Source: Luxibacter massiliensis (GTDB lineage: Bacteria > Bacillota > Clostridia > Lachnospirales > Lachnospiraceae). Taken from it: a DNA stretch of 64,000 bases. Below are positions 17,752 to 26,609 of this stretch, piece after piece. Numbering within the stretch: the first letter of the stretch is position 1; each line of letters opens with the position of its first letter. The stretch covers positions 3,658,001-3,722,000 of the forward strand of contig NZ_UWOE01000001.1 of NCBI RefSeq assembly GCF_900604355.1, written 5' to 3'. Under the pieces are notes generated by a model, which saw only the letters and a program-made list of their open reading frames with translations, made no database searches and was not told the origin of the DNA. Made by a program: the position numbers and the translations under genes.

Positions 17752-18371
17752 AAGTATTCCTCTTTATAACTAATCTGTTTAATCATTGCTTTCCATTTTT
17801 CAAATTCCGCAATAGCTTCCTCAAACACAATCGGTTGATTAGTTCGATGCTTTTCGGACAGATACCCCTCGGATAACCACAAAAACATTTTGTAAATGTA
17901 CTTCGGATCAATGTCCTCTTTGAATCGCGAAAAGTCAATGTTCTTGAAGTATTCATCGAATGTGGTATCAAAATTTTCAGCGAGATAATCATTAACCGAA
18001 GCCGAAACTTTTTCGTCTTGAAAAAGAACCATCCGCAGCGAAAAATCATACATATAAGGATAGTCAGACCATATTTTCAATTTGGTTCTTATCCCGAAGT
18101 CCAACATATCGAAAAAATCAGTTATGGCACTCATTTCCGCTACATCTACTGCTTCCAAAGAAACTTTGCTGCAAAAATCGCACAGGTAAAGATAAAACGT
18201 TTCTTTATTTTTGAAGTAGTAAAATAACAGTCCTTTAGATATTCCTGCTTTTTCAACAATCAAATCAGTGTTTGCCTTTTTATATCCGTATTGCCCGAAA
18301 CATTCCAGTCCTGCGTTTATAATCCGCATTTTCTTTTCGGACGGTAATTCCTCAAACTTCTCCGCAGACAA
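17748..18371 (-). CDS. TetR-family transcriptional regulator
   Basis: 207 residues with an N-terminal TetR helix-turn-helix (about residues 12-58; TDLIVEKAGISKGLLFYYFK) and a helical ligand-binding part. The start is TTG 18371, with AGGAGG at the proper distance. It is the first gene of the operon and has a palindrome (TTGACT-ATTTC-AGTCAA, 18386-18402) between promoter and gene, so it is probably an autorepressor whose ligand induces the ABC exporter. Confidence 0.88.
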   Translation of the reverse strand: MSAEKFEELPSEKKMRIINAGLECFGQYGYKKANTDLIVEKAGISKGLLFYYFKNKETFYLYLCDFCSKVSLEAVDVAEMSAITDFFDMLDFGIRTKLKIWSDYPYMYDFSLRMVLFQDEKVSASVNDYLAENFDTTFDEYFKNIDFSRFKEDIDPKYIYKMFLWLSEGYLSEKHRTNQPIVFEEAIAEFEKWKAMIKQISYKEEYL

Positions 18372-18385
18372 TTTTCAGACCTCCT

Positions 18386-18434
18386 TTGACTATTTCAGTC
18401 AATTCCATTCTAATACGTTGACTATTTTTTTCAA
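18386..18434 (-). promoter_or_regulatory. TetR cassette promoter and candidate operator
   Basis: On the minus strand, TTGAAA (18429-18434), a 16-bp spacer and TAGAAT (18407-18412) form a promoter. The palindrome TTGACT-N5-AGTCAA (18386-18402) lies at the start region, and a further half site TTGACTATTT overlaps the spacer. This arrangement fits TetR autorepression. Confidence 0.5.
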
Positions 18435-18502
18435 GGTCCCAGCAATCACTTCTTTAGCCCTTCCCGATATTTTCTGCAAAAATACTATCCGTTTCAATTC
18501 AG

Positions 18503-18558
18503 CAATATATTGTTTGAGTGCATATATTGTTTGATGTTTGATTGCATATATTGTTTGA
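18503..18558 (+). repeat. Three direct repeats ATATATTGTTTGA upstream of shared-type promoter
   Basis: Copies of ATATATTGTTTGA occur at 18505-18517, 18522-18534 and 18546-18558, just upstream of the -35 at 18565. The last two extend to GCATATATTGTTTGAT. They could be regulator sites for the SSB-like operon. Confidence 0.6.
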
Positions 18559-18564
18559 TTGCAT

Positions 18565-18593
18565 TTGACACCCACTATATCTTGTGCTACTAT
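18565..18593 (+). promoter_or_regulatory. Promoter of the SSB-like operon
   Basis: TTGACA (18565-18570), a 17-bp spacer and TACTAT (18588-18593). The spacer holds ACTATATCTTGTG, resembling the spacers of the promoters at 32717 and 58292 and suggesting a common repressor site. Confidence 0.7.
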
Positions 18594-18613
18594 AATCTTG
18601 TATTTGAGTTTTT

Positions 18614-18727
18614 GTGTCATCCCGAAATGGGAGTCTGGGCCATTCACCCAGGACACATGCTGTTTAAGTTGGAAAATCGTGTCATTATAATGTCGTTTTT
18701 TACGGCACTGTAATGGCACTTTTTTTA
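18614..18727 (+). ncRNA. Structured leader with intrinsic terminator before SSB-like gene
   Basis: The leader can fold into a three-way junction (outer stem GTGTC 18614-18618 with GACAC 18652-18656; arms CCC/GGG and CTGGG/CCCAG). A conserved GCTGTTTAAGTTGG block follows, then a near-perfect 17-bp hairpin (18679-18719) with a T-run (18720-18726). The gene starts 52 bp downstream, so transcription must read through. Related leaders occur at 32751 and 58325. Confidence 0.6.
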
Positions 18728-18778
18728 TTTTCACTATTATTTATTTTAACGCCCAAAGTGGCAGAAAGGAGAATTTCT

Positions 18779-19564
18779 ATGTCAGCAATCATCTTTTTAC
18801 CAGGGAGGCCAACAACGGATCCTCAGATCATGCAGGCAAAGAACAGCAACACAACCTACACGACTCTGGACATCTCCTGCCCCCAGAGGGGAGCAGACGG
18901 AAACAAAGAGACTGTATTCTATTCCTGCTATTTCAATTCATTTCTGGCAGACCGCCTGATGAAAGCAGGTGTTAAAAAAGGCACCGGACTGATTATCATT
19001 GGAGATCTGGAGCTGCATCCCTTCGTTCATCAGAAGGGGAAAAACCAGGGAAAACCGAACTCCGGCCCCAGCGTGGTTGTCAAAGACTGGCAGTTTGCGC
19101 CCTTGACTTATGACGATGTAAATGGGGCTAATCCCGGTGTACCCGGAGGCGTTCCTCAGAACGGCTACGGACAGCCCGGAGGAGCTCCTGTTCCCAATCA
19201 GCAGGGCGGATACCCGACACCCGCACAGGGAGGCTATCCACAGGCATCCGATGCTCCTGCCGGCAATTATGCACCTACAGGCGCCGCACCACAGAACCAG
19301 AATGGCTATGCACGGGGAGGACAGGGAAGAACAAATGCTCCACAGGGGAACGTACCGCAGAACGGTTACAGACAGCCCCAGAACGGCTATGCTCCGAATC
19401 CTGGAAGCGCACCGAATTACGCACAGGGCAATCCGAACCAGCAGCCTTCCGGCGGCTATGCTCCTGGAAACGGGGCAGCTCCGGGAACACAGGGCGGCTA
19501 TCCGGGAGATGGATTTACCCAGGTTACAGAACAGCAGGCAGAGACACTTCCCTTTGTCGCTTGA
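18779..19564 (+). CDS. SSB-like OB-fold protein with long Gly/Pro/Gln tail
   Basis: 261 residues from ATG 18779 (AAAGGAG eight bases upstream). Residues 1-105 resemble an SSB OB fold: GRPTTDPQ near the start, then ETVFYSCYFNSFLADRLMKAG and KKGTGLIIIGDLELHPF. Residues ~115-245 are a low-complexity tail with repeated NGY, QGGYP and GGAP units. The end is QAETLPFVA, loosely like the acidic SSB tip. It is probably a mobile-element ssDNA-binding protein that opens the operon to 28259. Confidence 0.72.
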   Translation: MSAIIFLPGRPTTDPQIMQAKNSNTTYTTLDISCPQRGADGNKETVFYSCYFNSFLADRLMKAGVKKGTGLIIIGDLELHPFVHQKGKNQGKPNSGPSVVVKDWQFAPLTYDDVNGANPGVPGGVPQNGYGQPGGAPVPNQQGGYPTPAQGGYPQASDAPAGNYAPTGAAPQNQNGYARGGQGRTNAPQGNVPQNGYRQPQNGYAPNPGSAPNYAQGNPNQQPSGGYAPGNGAAPGTQGGYPGDGFTQVTEQQAETLPFVA

Positions 19565-19605
19565 TGCTGACGCACAAAAAATTTCATAAGGAACGATCCA
19601 TGTAG

Positions 19606-19705
19606 AGAATTGCACCCGGAGACTACTCCGTACAGGCAGTTCTTTTTTTTGTGTCCGCACAGGATCCAGGAGAGCGCCGATCATCGGCTCTCCTGGGTGC
19701 GGCAC
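19606..19705 (+). terminator. Intrinsic terminator followed by a large hairpin
   Basis: AGAATTGC / GCAGTTCT (19606-19643), with an inner CGGAG/CTCCG arm, runs into an eight-T tract (19643-19650). A second long hairpin (GTGTCCGCAC ... GTGCGGCAC, 19651-19705, with inner CCAGGAGAG/CTCTCCTGG) follows without a T-run. Both lie between the SSB-like gene and the next gene of the same operon. Confidence 0.7.
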
Positions 19706-19735
19706 AGCAGTTTTAAGAAGAAAGGAAGAATTTAC

Positions 19736-20506
19736 ATGAAAGCAAAGAAAGCCAGAACGATCAAAAAGACGTTACAGATCACCGTATTGTGCCTGTTTGC
19801 GGCGGCATTTCTGCTCCCAAAGGGAAGCCAGTCCTATCTGATGACTGGCATCGCTGCTGCAGGAGTCCTTGTTTCCCTGGCAATCCTTATCATCCCTCCG
19901 CTTGCTTCCGGACTCCGGAAATTGCGGATTCCGGCTGGGAGGGCAATGGATACAGGAAACGGGAACTCGGATCTGGAAACCATCCTGATCCGGCAGATCA
20001 GCTACCAGATCACAGACACACTTCAGTCTGCTTTTCCGGAAGCTACCTGGGAGTTTGCAGAACCCCTGCGTCTTTCCCACCTGCTGGATGGCGATGCGAT
20101 CCGCTTATCTACCAGGAACACCGGTAATCATAACTTTGCGGAAGTGTCTATGGATGAGTACGGAAACCTGCATCTTCAGATGCTGACTGTCTCTGCGTTG
20201 AAACGGAAAGGCGACAAATCCGCATCCCCGGATACGCCAAAGGTTGATCCTGCGTCCTGGTACTCCCTGATTGGGAAACCATTCCTTGTGGAAATGATCG
20301 GGAATTTACAGGCAAAAGGACACCAGAAGCTGTTCATCGGAGAACAGGGGGACGTTTATATCCTCAATGGGAAGGAGCCGGAAGTAAAAGGCAAGCTGGA
20401 GCATTTCCCGCCGAAAGCCTACTGGCCTGCACTCCTGCAGGTGTTTGCTGATGATGAACTGGAAGCGGCAGAGACGGAAAACGCAGTAGAGATCACCTGG
20501 GCATAA
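19736..20506 (+). CDS. Two-helix membrane protein of unknown function
   Basis: 256 residues from ATG 19736 (AAAGGAAGAA upstream). A basic N-terminus precedes two hydrophobic segments (about 15-32 and 37-58); the remaining ~195 residues are soluble and probably cytoplasmic, with no recognised domain. It contains a repeated pattern of short beta-like blocks (FAEVSMDEYGNLHLQMLT; KLFIGEQGDVYIL). It lies 15 bp before the AAA+ ATPase gene, so it may be a membrane anchor for the ATPase/VWA pair; this is inference. Confidence 0.65.
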   Translation: MKAKKARTIKKTLQITVLCLFAAAFLLPKGSQSYLMTGIAAAGVLVSLAILIIPPLASGLRKLRIPAGRAMDTGNGNSDLETILIRQISYQITDTLQSAFPEATWEFAEPLRLSHLLDGDAIRLSTRNTGNHNFAEVSMDEYGNLHLQMLTVSALKRKGDKSASPDTPKVDPASWYSLIGKPFLVEMIGNLQAKGHQKLFIGEQGDVYILNGKEPEVKGKLEHFPPKAYWPALLQVFADDELEAAETENAVEITWA

Positions 20507-20521
20507 GGAGGAAAAGTAACG

Positions 20522-22336
20522 ATGGCAAGTGGAAAATTAGTGGAGAGCTGGACCTTCCAGCGCACGCTCCCAGAACCTTTTAAGGACTATACGGATGACG
20601 CCGTGTTTAAGAATATCGCATCCAAATACTGTACCCAGCCGCAAAAGAGAAGCACGCTCCATGCGGCTACCCTGCAGGCCGTCCTGACCTATATGGAACT
20701 GGAGGAGCCCGCAGGTGGGAAGTCGGCAGAGGAACTGGGGGCAATCGGGAGCCAGACCAATACCTATACGGTGGCAGAATATCCCAGCCGTACCGGAGAA
20801 CTTCATGTGGTGGTCTATAACCCTGCAAACGGGAAATTTATTGCCGGGAAGTACACGGTGCCGCCGGATACGGAAAATACACCGGAGAAATATGTATTCA
20901 AAGATTCCGAGAATACAGGAACTGCTTTGTTATTCGCTCTGATGCCTACGTTTCTTTCCGATGAGGAGTTCAATGAGAAATACCAGCAGTTAAAGGAATA
21001 CCGTGCAGCCGGTTATCCGGACATGGATGAGGCGGCAGAAACGGCGGCTGTCCTTTGTGACAACGCTTACCGCCGGATCCGATACAGTGATACGCTCGCA
21101 ACGGGAGGGATCCGCACGGATATTGCTGCCAATGGTGTCATCCCGCTGCTGAAGCCGCTGGCTCTTCAAACGGGAACCTATGCGCCTACGGAAATCATCC
21201 ACGGGACTTTCCAGGTACTGAAACCCGGCAACACCTTTAAGAAAAAAGCGGAAGTCATAGCGAAAGCGGATTTTGTGGGACAGTATATCCTGTCACCTGC
21301 CCGTGTACTGACTCCGGAGGAGGAACTGACCGTCCCGGTACTGCCGGACTGGTATATCATCCCGAAGGAAGTCAAACGGATCTGTGAACACGCAAAAATC
21401 ACTACGGACACGGTACAGCCCATGCGGAACTTTCTCCTTCGTGGCCCTGCCGGTACGGGAAAAACGGAAGGAGCCAAAGCAGTTGCTTCCGGGCTTCATC
21501 TTCCTTACCGGTGCCTGACCTGTTCCGCAAATACAGAGGTATTCGATCTGCTCGGGCAGATCCTGCCGGATGTGGACGGGAAACGCACTGCCCTGGAGCG
21601 GCAGTATCCGTCTTTCCAGGATATCATGCTGGACCCGGCAAGCGCCTATGAAAAACTGACCGGAACCTACGATGAAAATGTTACAGAAGATCAGGTCTAC
21701 AAGCAGCTCATTGATACTATTTTTGATGAAATGCACGAATACTATGCCTCCAAAACCAGCCAGCAGCATTTCCGCTACGTGGATACGCCGCTGGTGGAAG
21801 CAATACGGAACGGATACCTGATTGAGATACAGGAGCCGACGGTCATTGCAAATCCCGGTGTGCTAGTGGGATTAAACTCCCTGATGGACCGATGCAACAG
21901 TGTGTTTCTCCCCAACGGTGAAACGGTACAGCGGCATCCGGATATGGTGATCGTCGTGACAACCAACAATGACTATGCAGGCTGCAAGCCCTTAAACCAG
22001 TCCGTAATCTCCCGTATGAGTGTGCTCATCGACCTGATGGAGCCGGATGAGGAGACACTGGTGGAACGGGTGGTTGGCGTTACCGGCTGCAAAGAGAAAA
22101 AGACCGTTCAGACAATGGCACGGATCGTCCACTCCATCTCGGAATATTGTCGGGAAAACCTGATCACAGATGGATGCTGCGGTGTCCGGGAACTGATTTC
22201 CTGGGTGCAGTCCTATATGGTCTGCGGCGATATCCGGGAGGCGGCCCATTACACCATCCTGCCTTCTGCTACGGCAGATGCGATCAGCCGTGCGGAGGTT
22301 GAGGAAAGCTGTCTGGATACTGTCCTGCCGTCCTGA
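20522..22336 (+). CDS. MoxR-type AAA+ ATPase
   Basis: 604 residues. The first ~290 have no recognised fold; the AAA+ module follows with Walker A GPAGTGKT (about 307-314), a sensor-1-like VVTTNNDYAGC and an arginine-finger-like SVISRMS. The Walker B position reads LIEIQEP, with the usual Asp replaced by Gln but the catalytic Glu kept. Inserts before and after Walker B resemble the MoxR/CbbQ group. Such ATPases act as hexamers with a VWA partner; the VWA protein encoded at 22612-24729 fits. The start ATG has GGAGGAAA upstream. Confidence 0.85.
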   Translation: MASGKLVESWTFQRTLPEPFKDYTDDAVFKNIASKYCTQPQKRSTLHAATLQAVLTYMELEEPAGGKSAEELGAIGSQTNTYTVAEYPSRTGELHVVVYNPANGKFIAGKYTVPPDTENTPEKYVFKDSENTGTALLFALMPTFLSDEEFNEKYQQLKEYRAAGYPDMDEAAETAAVLCDNAYRRIRYSDTLATGGIRTDIAANGVIPLLKPLALQTGTYAPTEIIHGTFQVLKPGNTFKKKAEVIAKADFVGQYILSPARVLTPEEELTVPVLPDWYIIPKEVKRICEHAKITTDTVQPMRNFLLRGPAGTGKTEGAKAVASGLHLPYRCLTCSANTEVFDLLGQILPDVDGKRTALERQYPSFQDIMLDPASAYEKLTGTYDENVTEDQVYKQLIDTIFDEMHEYYASKTSQQHFRYVDTPLVEAIRNGYLIEIQEPTVIANPGVLVGLNSLMDRCNSVFLPNGETVQRHPDMVIVVTTNNDYAGCKPLNQSVISRMSVLIDLMEPDEETLVERVVGVTGCKEKKTVQTMARIVHSISEYCRENLITDGCCGVRELISWVQSYMVCGDIREAAHYTILPSATADAISRAEVEESCLDTVLPS

Positions 22337-22355
22337 AAAGAGAGGAGGCAAGCCA

Positions 22356-22607
22356 GTGGGTAAAACGCCTCTTACAGAACCAGAAATGTATGCACTTCTT
22401 GCAAAAAACCTGTCCTACTTACGCAAATCTCAGGGCGGGCTTTCCCAAAAAACGGTGGCACGGATCTTACACCTGCCGCCAAAAACCATTATGAATTACG
22501 AAAACTGCAGGGCCACTCCGCTTGCCTATGCTGTCCTGAAACTGGCAGATTATTACGGCTGCTCCGTGGAAGACCTGCTGACAAAAAATCTCACAGAAAG
22601 GAAATAG
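22356..22607 (+). CDS. Small XRE-type helix-turn-helix protein
   Basis: 83 residues from GTG 22356, chosen for the GAGGAGG eight bases upstream. It has a compact Cro/C1-type HTH: LAKNLSYLRKSQGGLSQKTVARIL, then PPKTIMNYENCRATP and YYGCSVEDLL. It sits between the AAA+ and VWA genes with no gap for a promoter, so it is cotranscribed and may autoregulate the element operon. Confidence 0.8.
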   Translation: MGKTPLTEPEMYALLAKNLSYLRKSQGGLSQKTVARILHLPPKTIMNYENCRATPLAYAVLKLADYYGCSVEDLLTKNLTERK

Positions 22608-22611
22608 AATT

Positions 22612-24729
22612 TTGAACAGCAACCAGAAAAAATTAAAGCAGATGATTCGGGAAGAGGAATCTTTCATTACCGATCAGGAATTTTTTACGTCCTCTGCCTT
22701 CCATCAGTATCTGACCTCCCAGGCACGTGCTGCTACCGGGCGTTACTGCTACGGCCTGCAGGCACTGATTTCCTGGGACGAATCCGATGGTGCGGCACTG
22801 GCTTACACAGACTCTTATAAGATCTACCTGAACGCAGCAAACCGTGTTACCCAGAGCTTTCCGTCCCGCTTCCTGCGGGCGCTGAGCCTGGTAGGGATGA
22901 CCGGACATGAGACGGCTCATCTTTTGTTTACGGATTTCACCACCCGGAACCTCTACTTGACAAACCTGGGGAACGGCTCTTTTTACCCGGAAGATCCTTC
23001 CGTGGAGCTGCCGGTTTATCAGAAAAACCAGACGGAGATCCTGGACGCCCTGCAGGAAAAGGACAAGGCCGTATCTCTGACCTTGCAGACCTGTGCGGCT
23101 TCTCTTCAGAACATCCTGGAAGACATCTATATTGAAGCGAGGATGTGTGCTGCCTTTCCCGGCAGCTTCCGAAAGGGCATCCAGCTCAATAACCTGCGGA
23201 TGCTGGAGCAGATCCCGGATCTTCACGAACAGCTCAGCCGGGATTACCAGCCGTTTACGATTGCAACCAACCTGCTTCTGGCTTATTGCCGGTCCGGCAC
23301 CATCAGCAACCGCTTCCACAGCGACAGCGAATATCTGGATGTGCTGACCGATGGCATGGAGTATATCGACACAGCACTGGAAGCACCATCAATTAAGGAA
23401 CGGCTGACTGCGACAAACTGTCTGCTTGTCCTGTTCTGGGACTTTATCAAACCGCTGGTAGAAGAAATGCGGGAAAAGCTGGAACAAAAGAATGAAACAG
23501 AAGCAACAGAGGAGCTTCAGGATCTTCTGGATCAGCAGATTGCGGGCAGCACGCCCATTCCTCTGGGAAAAGGTGGTGGGGAGGTAAAAAATATCCCTTC
23601 CGCCAAAGGAGGCGCAGGCACCAATCCGCAAGACGCAGATTTCTTTTCTTCCAAGGGCCGTCAGGAAAGCCTGAAGGAAGCGGAAAAAGTGATGGAGGAG
23701 GAAGGCGGGCGGATTGCCCTTGCCAAGACCAGCGCTATTTTAGACGGCAATGATCCGGGCGTAACCTACGCATCCCAGTATGCCGGCACCGGCTATGAGG
23801 ATGCGGCATCAGATATTGCCCGTGTCTTAAATGAAGCCGCAACAGAAAAGGCGCAGGCAGCCTATGAACAGCAGCTGACAGAAGAATTACAGAAAGCAGC
23901 AAATGATATCCATTACGGAAATGCCCATGCCGGTATCCATGTGACCATTCATCGGGTACAGGACATCCCAGACCGGCTGATCCGGCAGTATGAGGAAGTT
24001 GCACCTCCTCTTCTCAGGGCTTCCAAGCGCCTGCAGAGTTCCCTACTGCCCCTCTTAAAAGAGGAGGCGGAAGGCGGAAAGCAGAAGAACCTTCTGTATG
24101 GACGGCGGCTGGATATGCGCTCCTTCCATCACCAGGACGGTTCTTTCTTCATCCGAACCAGGCTCCCAGCCGATGAACAGCGGCTGGCAGTAGGGCTCCT
24201 GATTGACGAAAGCGGATCTATGGGCTGGGGTGACCGTATCACTCACGCCAGAAAGACAGCCATTGTCCTTTATGACTTCTGTGTCAGCCTGGGGATCCCG
24301 GTGACCATCTATGGCCATTCCACGGATTACCGGGGCGTAGCCCTCTATTCCTATGCGGAGTTTGACTCTGTGGACGAGAATGACCGCTACCGGCTGATGG
24401 ATATGATAGACCGCAGCGGCAACCGGGACGGCGCAGCGCTCCGCTTTGTTGCAGAGCATCTGGCGAAAAGACCGGAGAACCGGAAACTTCTGATCCTGAT
24501 CTCCGACGGTCAGCCAGCCGATACCGGCTATCGCGGCACGGAGGCAGAGGCGGACCTGCGGGGGATCAAGAAGGAATACGCCAGACAGAATATTGTTCTG
24601 TTTGCGGCAGCCATTGGAGAGGACAAGGATGCCATCCAGCGCATCTATCAGGAAGGGTTTCTGGACATTACCCGTCTGGATGACCTGCCGAAAAACCTGA
24701 CGCTCCTCGTTAAACAGTACCTCAAATAA
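22612..24729 (+). CDS. VWA-domain protein with HExxH motif, partner of MoxR-type ATPase
   Basis: 705 residues from TTG 22612 (AAAGGAAA upstream). The N-terminal part has GHETAHLLFTD, an HExxH zinc-type motif (His99, Glu100, His103), and LEDIYIEARM with candidate third-ligand Glu near 170-175, as in CobT-like/DUF2201 VWA proteins. A charged low-complexity middle follows. The C-terminal VWA domain has an intact MIDAS (LLIDESGSMG near residue 530; ILISDGQPAD). VWA-MoxR pairs such as RavA-ViaA, CbbQ-CbbO and NorQ-NorD remodel protein complexes; the target here is unknown. Confidence 0.85.
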   Translation: MNSNQKKLKQMIREEESFITDQEFFTSSAFHQYLTSQARAATGRYCYGLQALISWDESDGAALAYTDSYKIYLNAANRVTQSFPSRFLRALSLVGMTGHETAHLLFTDFTTRNLYLTNLGNGSFYPEDPSVELPVYQKNQTEILDALQEKDKAVSLTLQTCAASLQNILEDIYIEARMCAAFPGSFRKGIQLNNLRMLEQIPDLHEQLSRDYQPFTIATNLLLAYCRSGTISNRFHSDSEYLDVLTDGMEYIDTALEAPSIKERLTATNCLLVLFWDFIKPLVEEMREKLEQKNETEATEELQDLLDQQIAGSTPIPLGKGGGEVKNIPSAKGGAGTNPQDADFFSSKGRQESLKEAEKVMEEEGGRIALAKTSAILDGNDPGVTYASQYAGTGYEDAASDIARVLNEAATEKAQAAYEQQLTEELQKAANDIHYGNAHAGIHVTIHRVQDIPDRLIRQYEEVAPPLLRASKRLQSSLLPLLKEEAEGGKQKNLLYGRRLDMRSFHHQDGSFFIRTRLPADEQRLAVGLLIDESGSMGWGDRITHARKTAIVLYDFCVSLGIPVTIYGHSTDYRGVALYSYAEFDSVDENDRYRLMDMIDRSGNRDGAALRFVAEHLAKRPENRKLLILISDGQPADTGYRGTEAEADLRGIKKEYARQNIVLFAAAIGEDKDAIQRIYQEGFLDITRLDDLPKNLTLLVKQYLK

Positions 24730-24752
24730 ATCATAGAAAGAAGGGATAACTT

Positions 24753-25439
24753 ATGAGCCAGTCTTATCAGAATCTGGCATCGGACCAGATCTGTAAGGTC
24801 CAGAATGACAAGAAACTGATTTCTTTTCATGACCGGCTGCGGGCCGCTTTGCCTGGCAGCTATGCACAGATACACGCCAAGGGAGAGTTTTCAGAGAACA
24901 ACCATAAGGTTCACTCGCTCATCGGCGTGTCTATCCAGGATTATTCCAACGGCACCGGGGAACGCAATATCATCACCCGGTTCCATTTAAGCCCGGAGCA
25001 GGTGCAGTTTTTCCTCACCCGCCTTACCGCAGGCTTTCAGGAATTTGAATGGAGTATCAGCAAGATCTTTGGGGAACCCGATCAGTATGGGTACTCCACC
25101 GCACAGCAGTTTTCCATTTCCAGGCACGCTCGGGCATCCGACGGCAGGGAAATGAAGAACCCGTGGCGGATCCAGATCATAAACGGAAGGGGGATCAAAG
25201 TACAGAATCGAAACGGCGGCTCCTATATGCAGTCCGGCAGCTTCCAGATGGAAAAATCGGCCTTTATCCTGCTCACGGACATGGACCTCTACCAGCTCTT
25301 AAAAAGGGTGGATGCGTATGTGACCGAGTGGGAGCGCTGCATTGCCCCGCCGCTGATCTCAAACGGGAAAGAGATGCTCGCAAATCAGCAGGCCCAACGC
25401 CAGCAGATGCAGCGGCAGCCTTACCCATACGCAGCATAG
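24753..25439 (+). CDS. Conserved element protein of unknown function
   Basis: 228 residues; the ATG lies 23 bp after the VWA gene with AAAGAAGGG upstream. The sequence looks globular alpha/beta (FHDRLRAALPGSY; NIITRFHLSPEQVQFFLTRL) and ends in a Gln-rich tail (ANQQAQRQQMQRQPYPYAA), reminiscent of the SSB-like protein's tail. No domain is recognised. Its place in the operon suggests a structural or DNA-handling partner, but that is inference only. Confidence 0.65.
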   Translation: MSQSYQNLASDQICKVQNDKKLISFHDRLRAALPGSYAQIHAKGEFSENNHKVHSLIGVSIQDYSNGTGERNIITRFHLSPEQVQFFLTRLTAGFQEFEWSISKIFGEPDQYGYSTAQQFSISRHARASDGREMKNPWRIQIINGRGIKVQNRNGGSYMQSGSFQMEKSAFILLTDMDLYQLLKRVDAYVTEWERCIAPPLISNGKEMLANQQAQRQQMQRQPYPYAA

Positions 25440-25466
25440 AAAACACGATACAGCCATGCAGGAAAG

Positions 25467-25490
25467 GAAGCGGAAACCCCGCTTCTTTTT
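25467..25490 (+). terminator. Intrinsic terminator between operon genes
   Basis: GAAGCGG-AAACC-CCGCTTC followed by TTTTT, between the genes at 24753 and 25523. It is one of several terminator-like hairpins placed just before genes of the same strand. Confidence 0.7.
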
Positions 25491-25522
25491 CTGTTCAGGC
25501 AAAAAGAGAAAGGACGATTTTT

Positions 25523-26050
25523 ATGAGTATTGCCGTGATACGAAACATGGATACCCAGGGGCGCATCATCATCCCTGCGGATATCCGCAAAGAAACAGGC
25601 ATCCGCAGCGGCAGCACCCTGGAGATTGCCACGGATGGGACAACCATCCGCATCCGGAAGTGTACGCCCCGGAATACCGGTTCCAAAGAACTCCGGGATT
25701 TCCTGGAGCCTCTCTATAAGAACATCCGCTGCGGGCTTGCCATCAGCAGCACTGACTGCATCCTGGCATCCAAAGGCTGCTATCTGCCAGAAGGTGCACA
25801 GATCACAGAGGAACTGCGTTCTCTTATCCAGGAGGGCAGAGAAATGTTTTCTCAATCAGGCCTCTGCCCGCCAGTTCCCGACTGCTCCCGGAAGGTTGCC
25901 GCACTGTTTCCGGTCACTTTAGCTCTGGCTTCTAAAAAAGCAGCGCTATTGCTGATCCCGGAGCCAGGACGGTGCTTATCGGGCGCCGAGTGTAACTGCA
26001 CACGCCTGATAGCAAACATGATTACCCGTAAATGCAAACCGAATGAATAG
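25523..26050 (+). CDS. AbrB/SpoVT-type transcriptional regulator
   Basis: 175 residues from ATG 25523 (AAAGGACG upstream). Residues 1-50 are a swapped-hairpin AbrB domain (RNMDTQGRIIIPADIRKETGI; GSTLEIATDGTTIRI). Residues ~58-165 look like a GAF-like sensor, as in SpoVT (CGLAISSTDCILASKGC; KVAALFPVTLALASKKAALLL), with several cysteines. SpoVT itself is a developmental regulator; here the gene is inside an element operon and probably regulates element genes. The ligand is unknown. Confidence 0.82.
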   Translation: MSIAVIRNMDTQGRIIIPADIRKETGIRSGSTLEIATDGTTIRIRKCTPRNTGSKELRDFLEPLYKNIRCGLAISSTDCILASKGCYLPEGAQITEELRSLIQEGREMFSQSGLCPPVPDCSRKVAALFPVTLALASKKAALLLIPEPGRCLSGAECNCTRLIANMITRKCKPNE

Positions 26051-26065
26051 AAAGGACGAATGATT

Positions 26066-26602
26066 ATGAAAGCATTGCACCCATTAACAGAAGAACAGAG
26101 AATTTTCGCAGAGAAGCACCATGATTTTATCTATCAGTATCTGAACGGACGCCACCTGAATATCGAGGATTACTACGATACCGCTGTCTTTGGCTATCTG
26201 AAAGCCGTACAGGATTATCTGGAGAAACCGGAACTTCAGCAGTACCGCTTCTCCACCATCGCCCGCATCGCCATGCGGGATGCACTGGCAACGGAATGGA
26301 AAAAACAGAACCGGCCCATGAGCCGGGCTTATCTGGAGGAGTATCAGGAAGATACCGTTGAACTGGACGTTTTCCTTCCTGTCCGGCAGGAACGTCTGGC
26401 AGAGGCAATGGATGACCGGAACCGCCTGCTGGCGCTTCTGGCTTATCTGACGCCGAAGGAGCGCCAGGTGGTCCATCTGCAGGCGGACGGCTACACCTAC
26501 CACGAAATTGCCGAGATCTGTAATATTACATCCCACGGGGTACACAGCCGGTTCTACCGCCTCCGCAGAAAAGTACGGAGTCTGGATGGAATGGAGGTGT
26601 GA
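26066..26602 (+). CDS. Sigma-70 family (sigma factor-like) protein
   Basis: 178 residues; ATG 26066 fits the AAAGGAC site better than ATG 26060. Region 2-like helices lie near 12-85 (IYQYLNGRHLNIEDYYDTAVFG; FSTIARIAMRDALATEWKKQ). A region-4 HTH is at the C-terminus (LTPKERQVVHLQADGYTYHEIAEI then HGVHSRFYRLRRKV). It resembles small element-encoded sigma factors. It could direct RNA polymerase to element promoters or act as an unusual regulator; autogenous control is not visible. Confidence 0.8.
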   Translation: MKALHPLTEEQRIFAEKHHDFIYQYLNGRHLNIEDYYDTAVFGYLKAVQDYLEKPELQQYRFSTIARIAMRDALATEWKKQNRPMSRAYLEEYQEDTVELDVFLPVRQERLAEAMDDRNRLLALLAYLTPKERQVVHLQADGYTYHEIAEICNITSHGVHSRFYRLRRKVRSLDGMEV

Positions 26603-26609
26603 CTCTTTT

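Noticed and set aside
19122..19589. Alternative plus-strand frame inside the SSB-like gene tail
   Set aside because: The low-complexity repeats produce long open frames in several phases; only the SSB frame has a proper start and domain.
25049..25522. N-terminal extension of the SpoVT-like protein
   Set aside because: The extension overlaps the previous gene out of frame and passes a terminator; ATG 25523 has its own AAAGGAC site.
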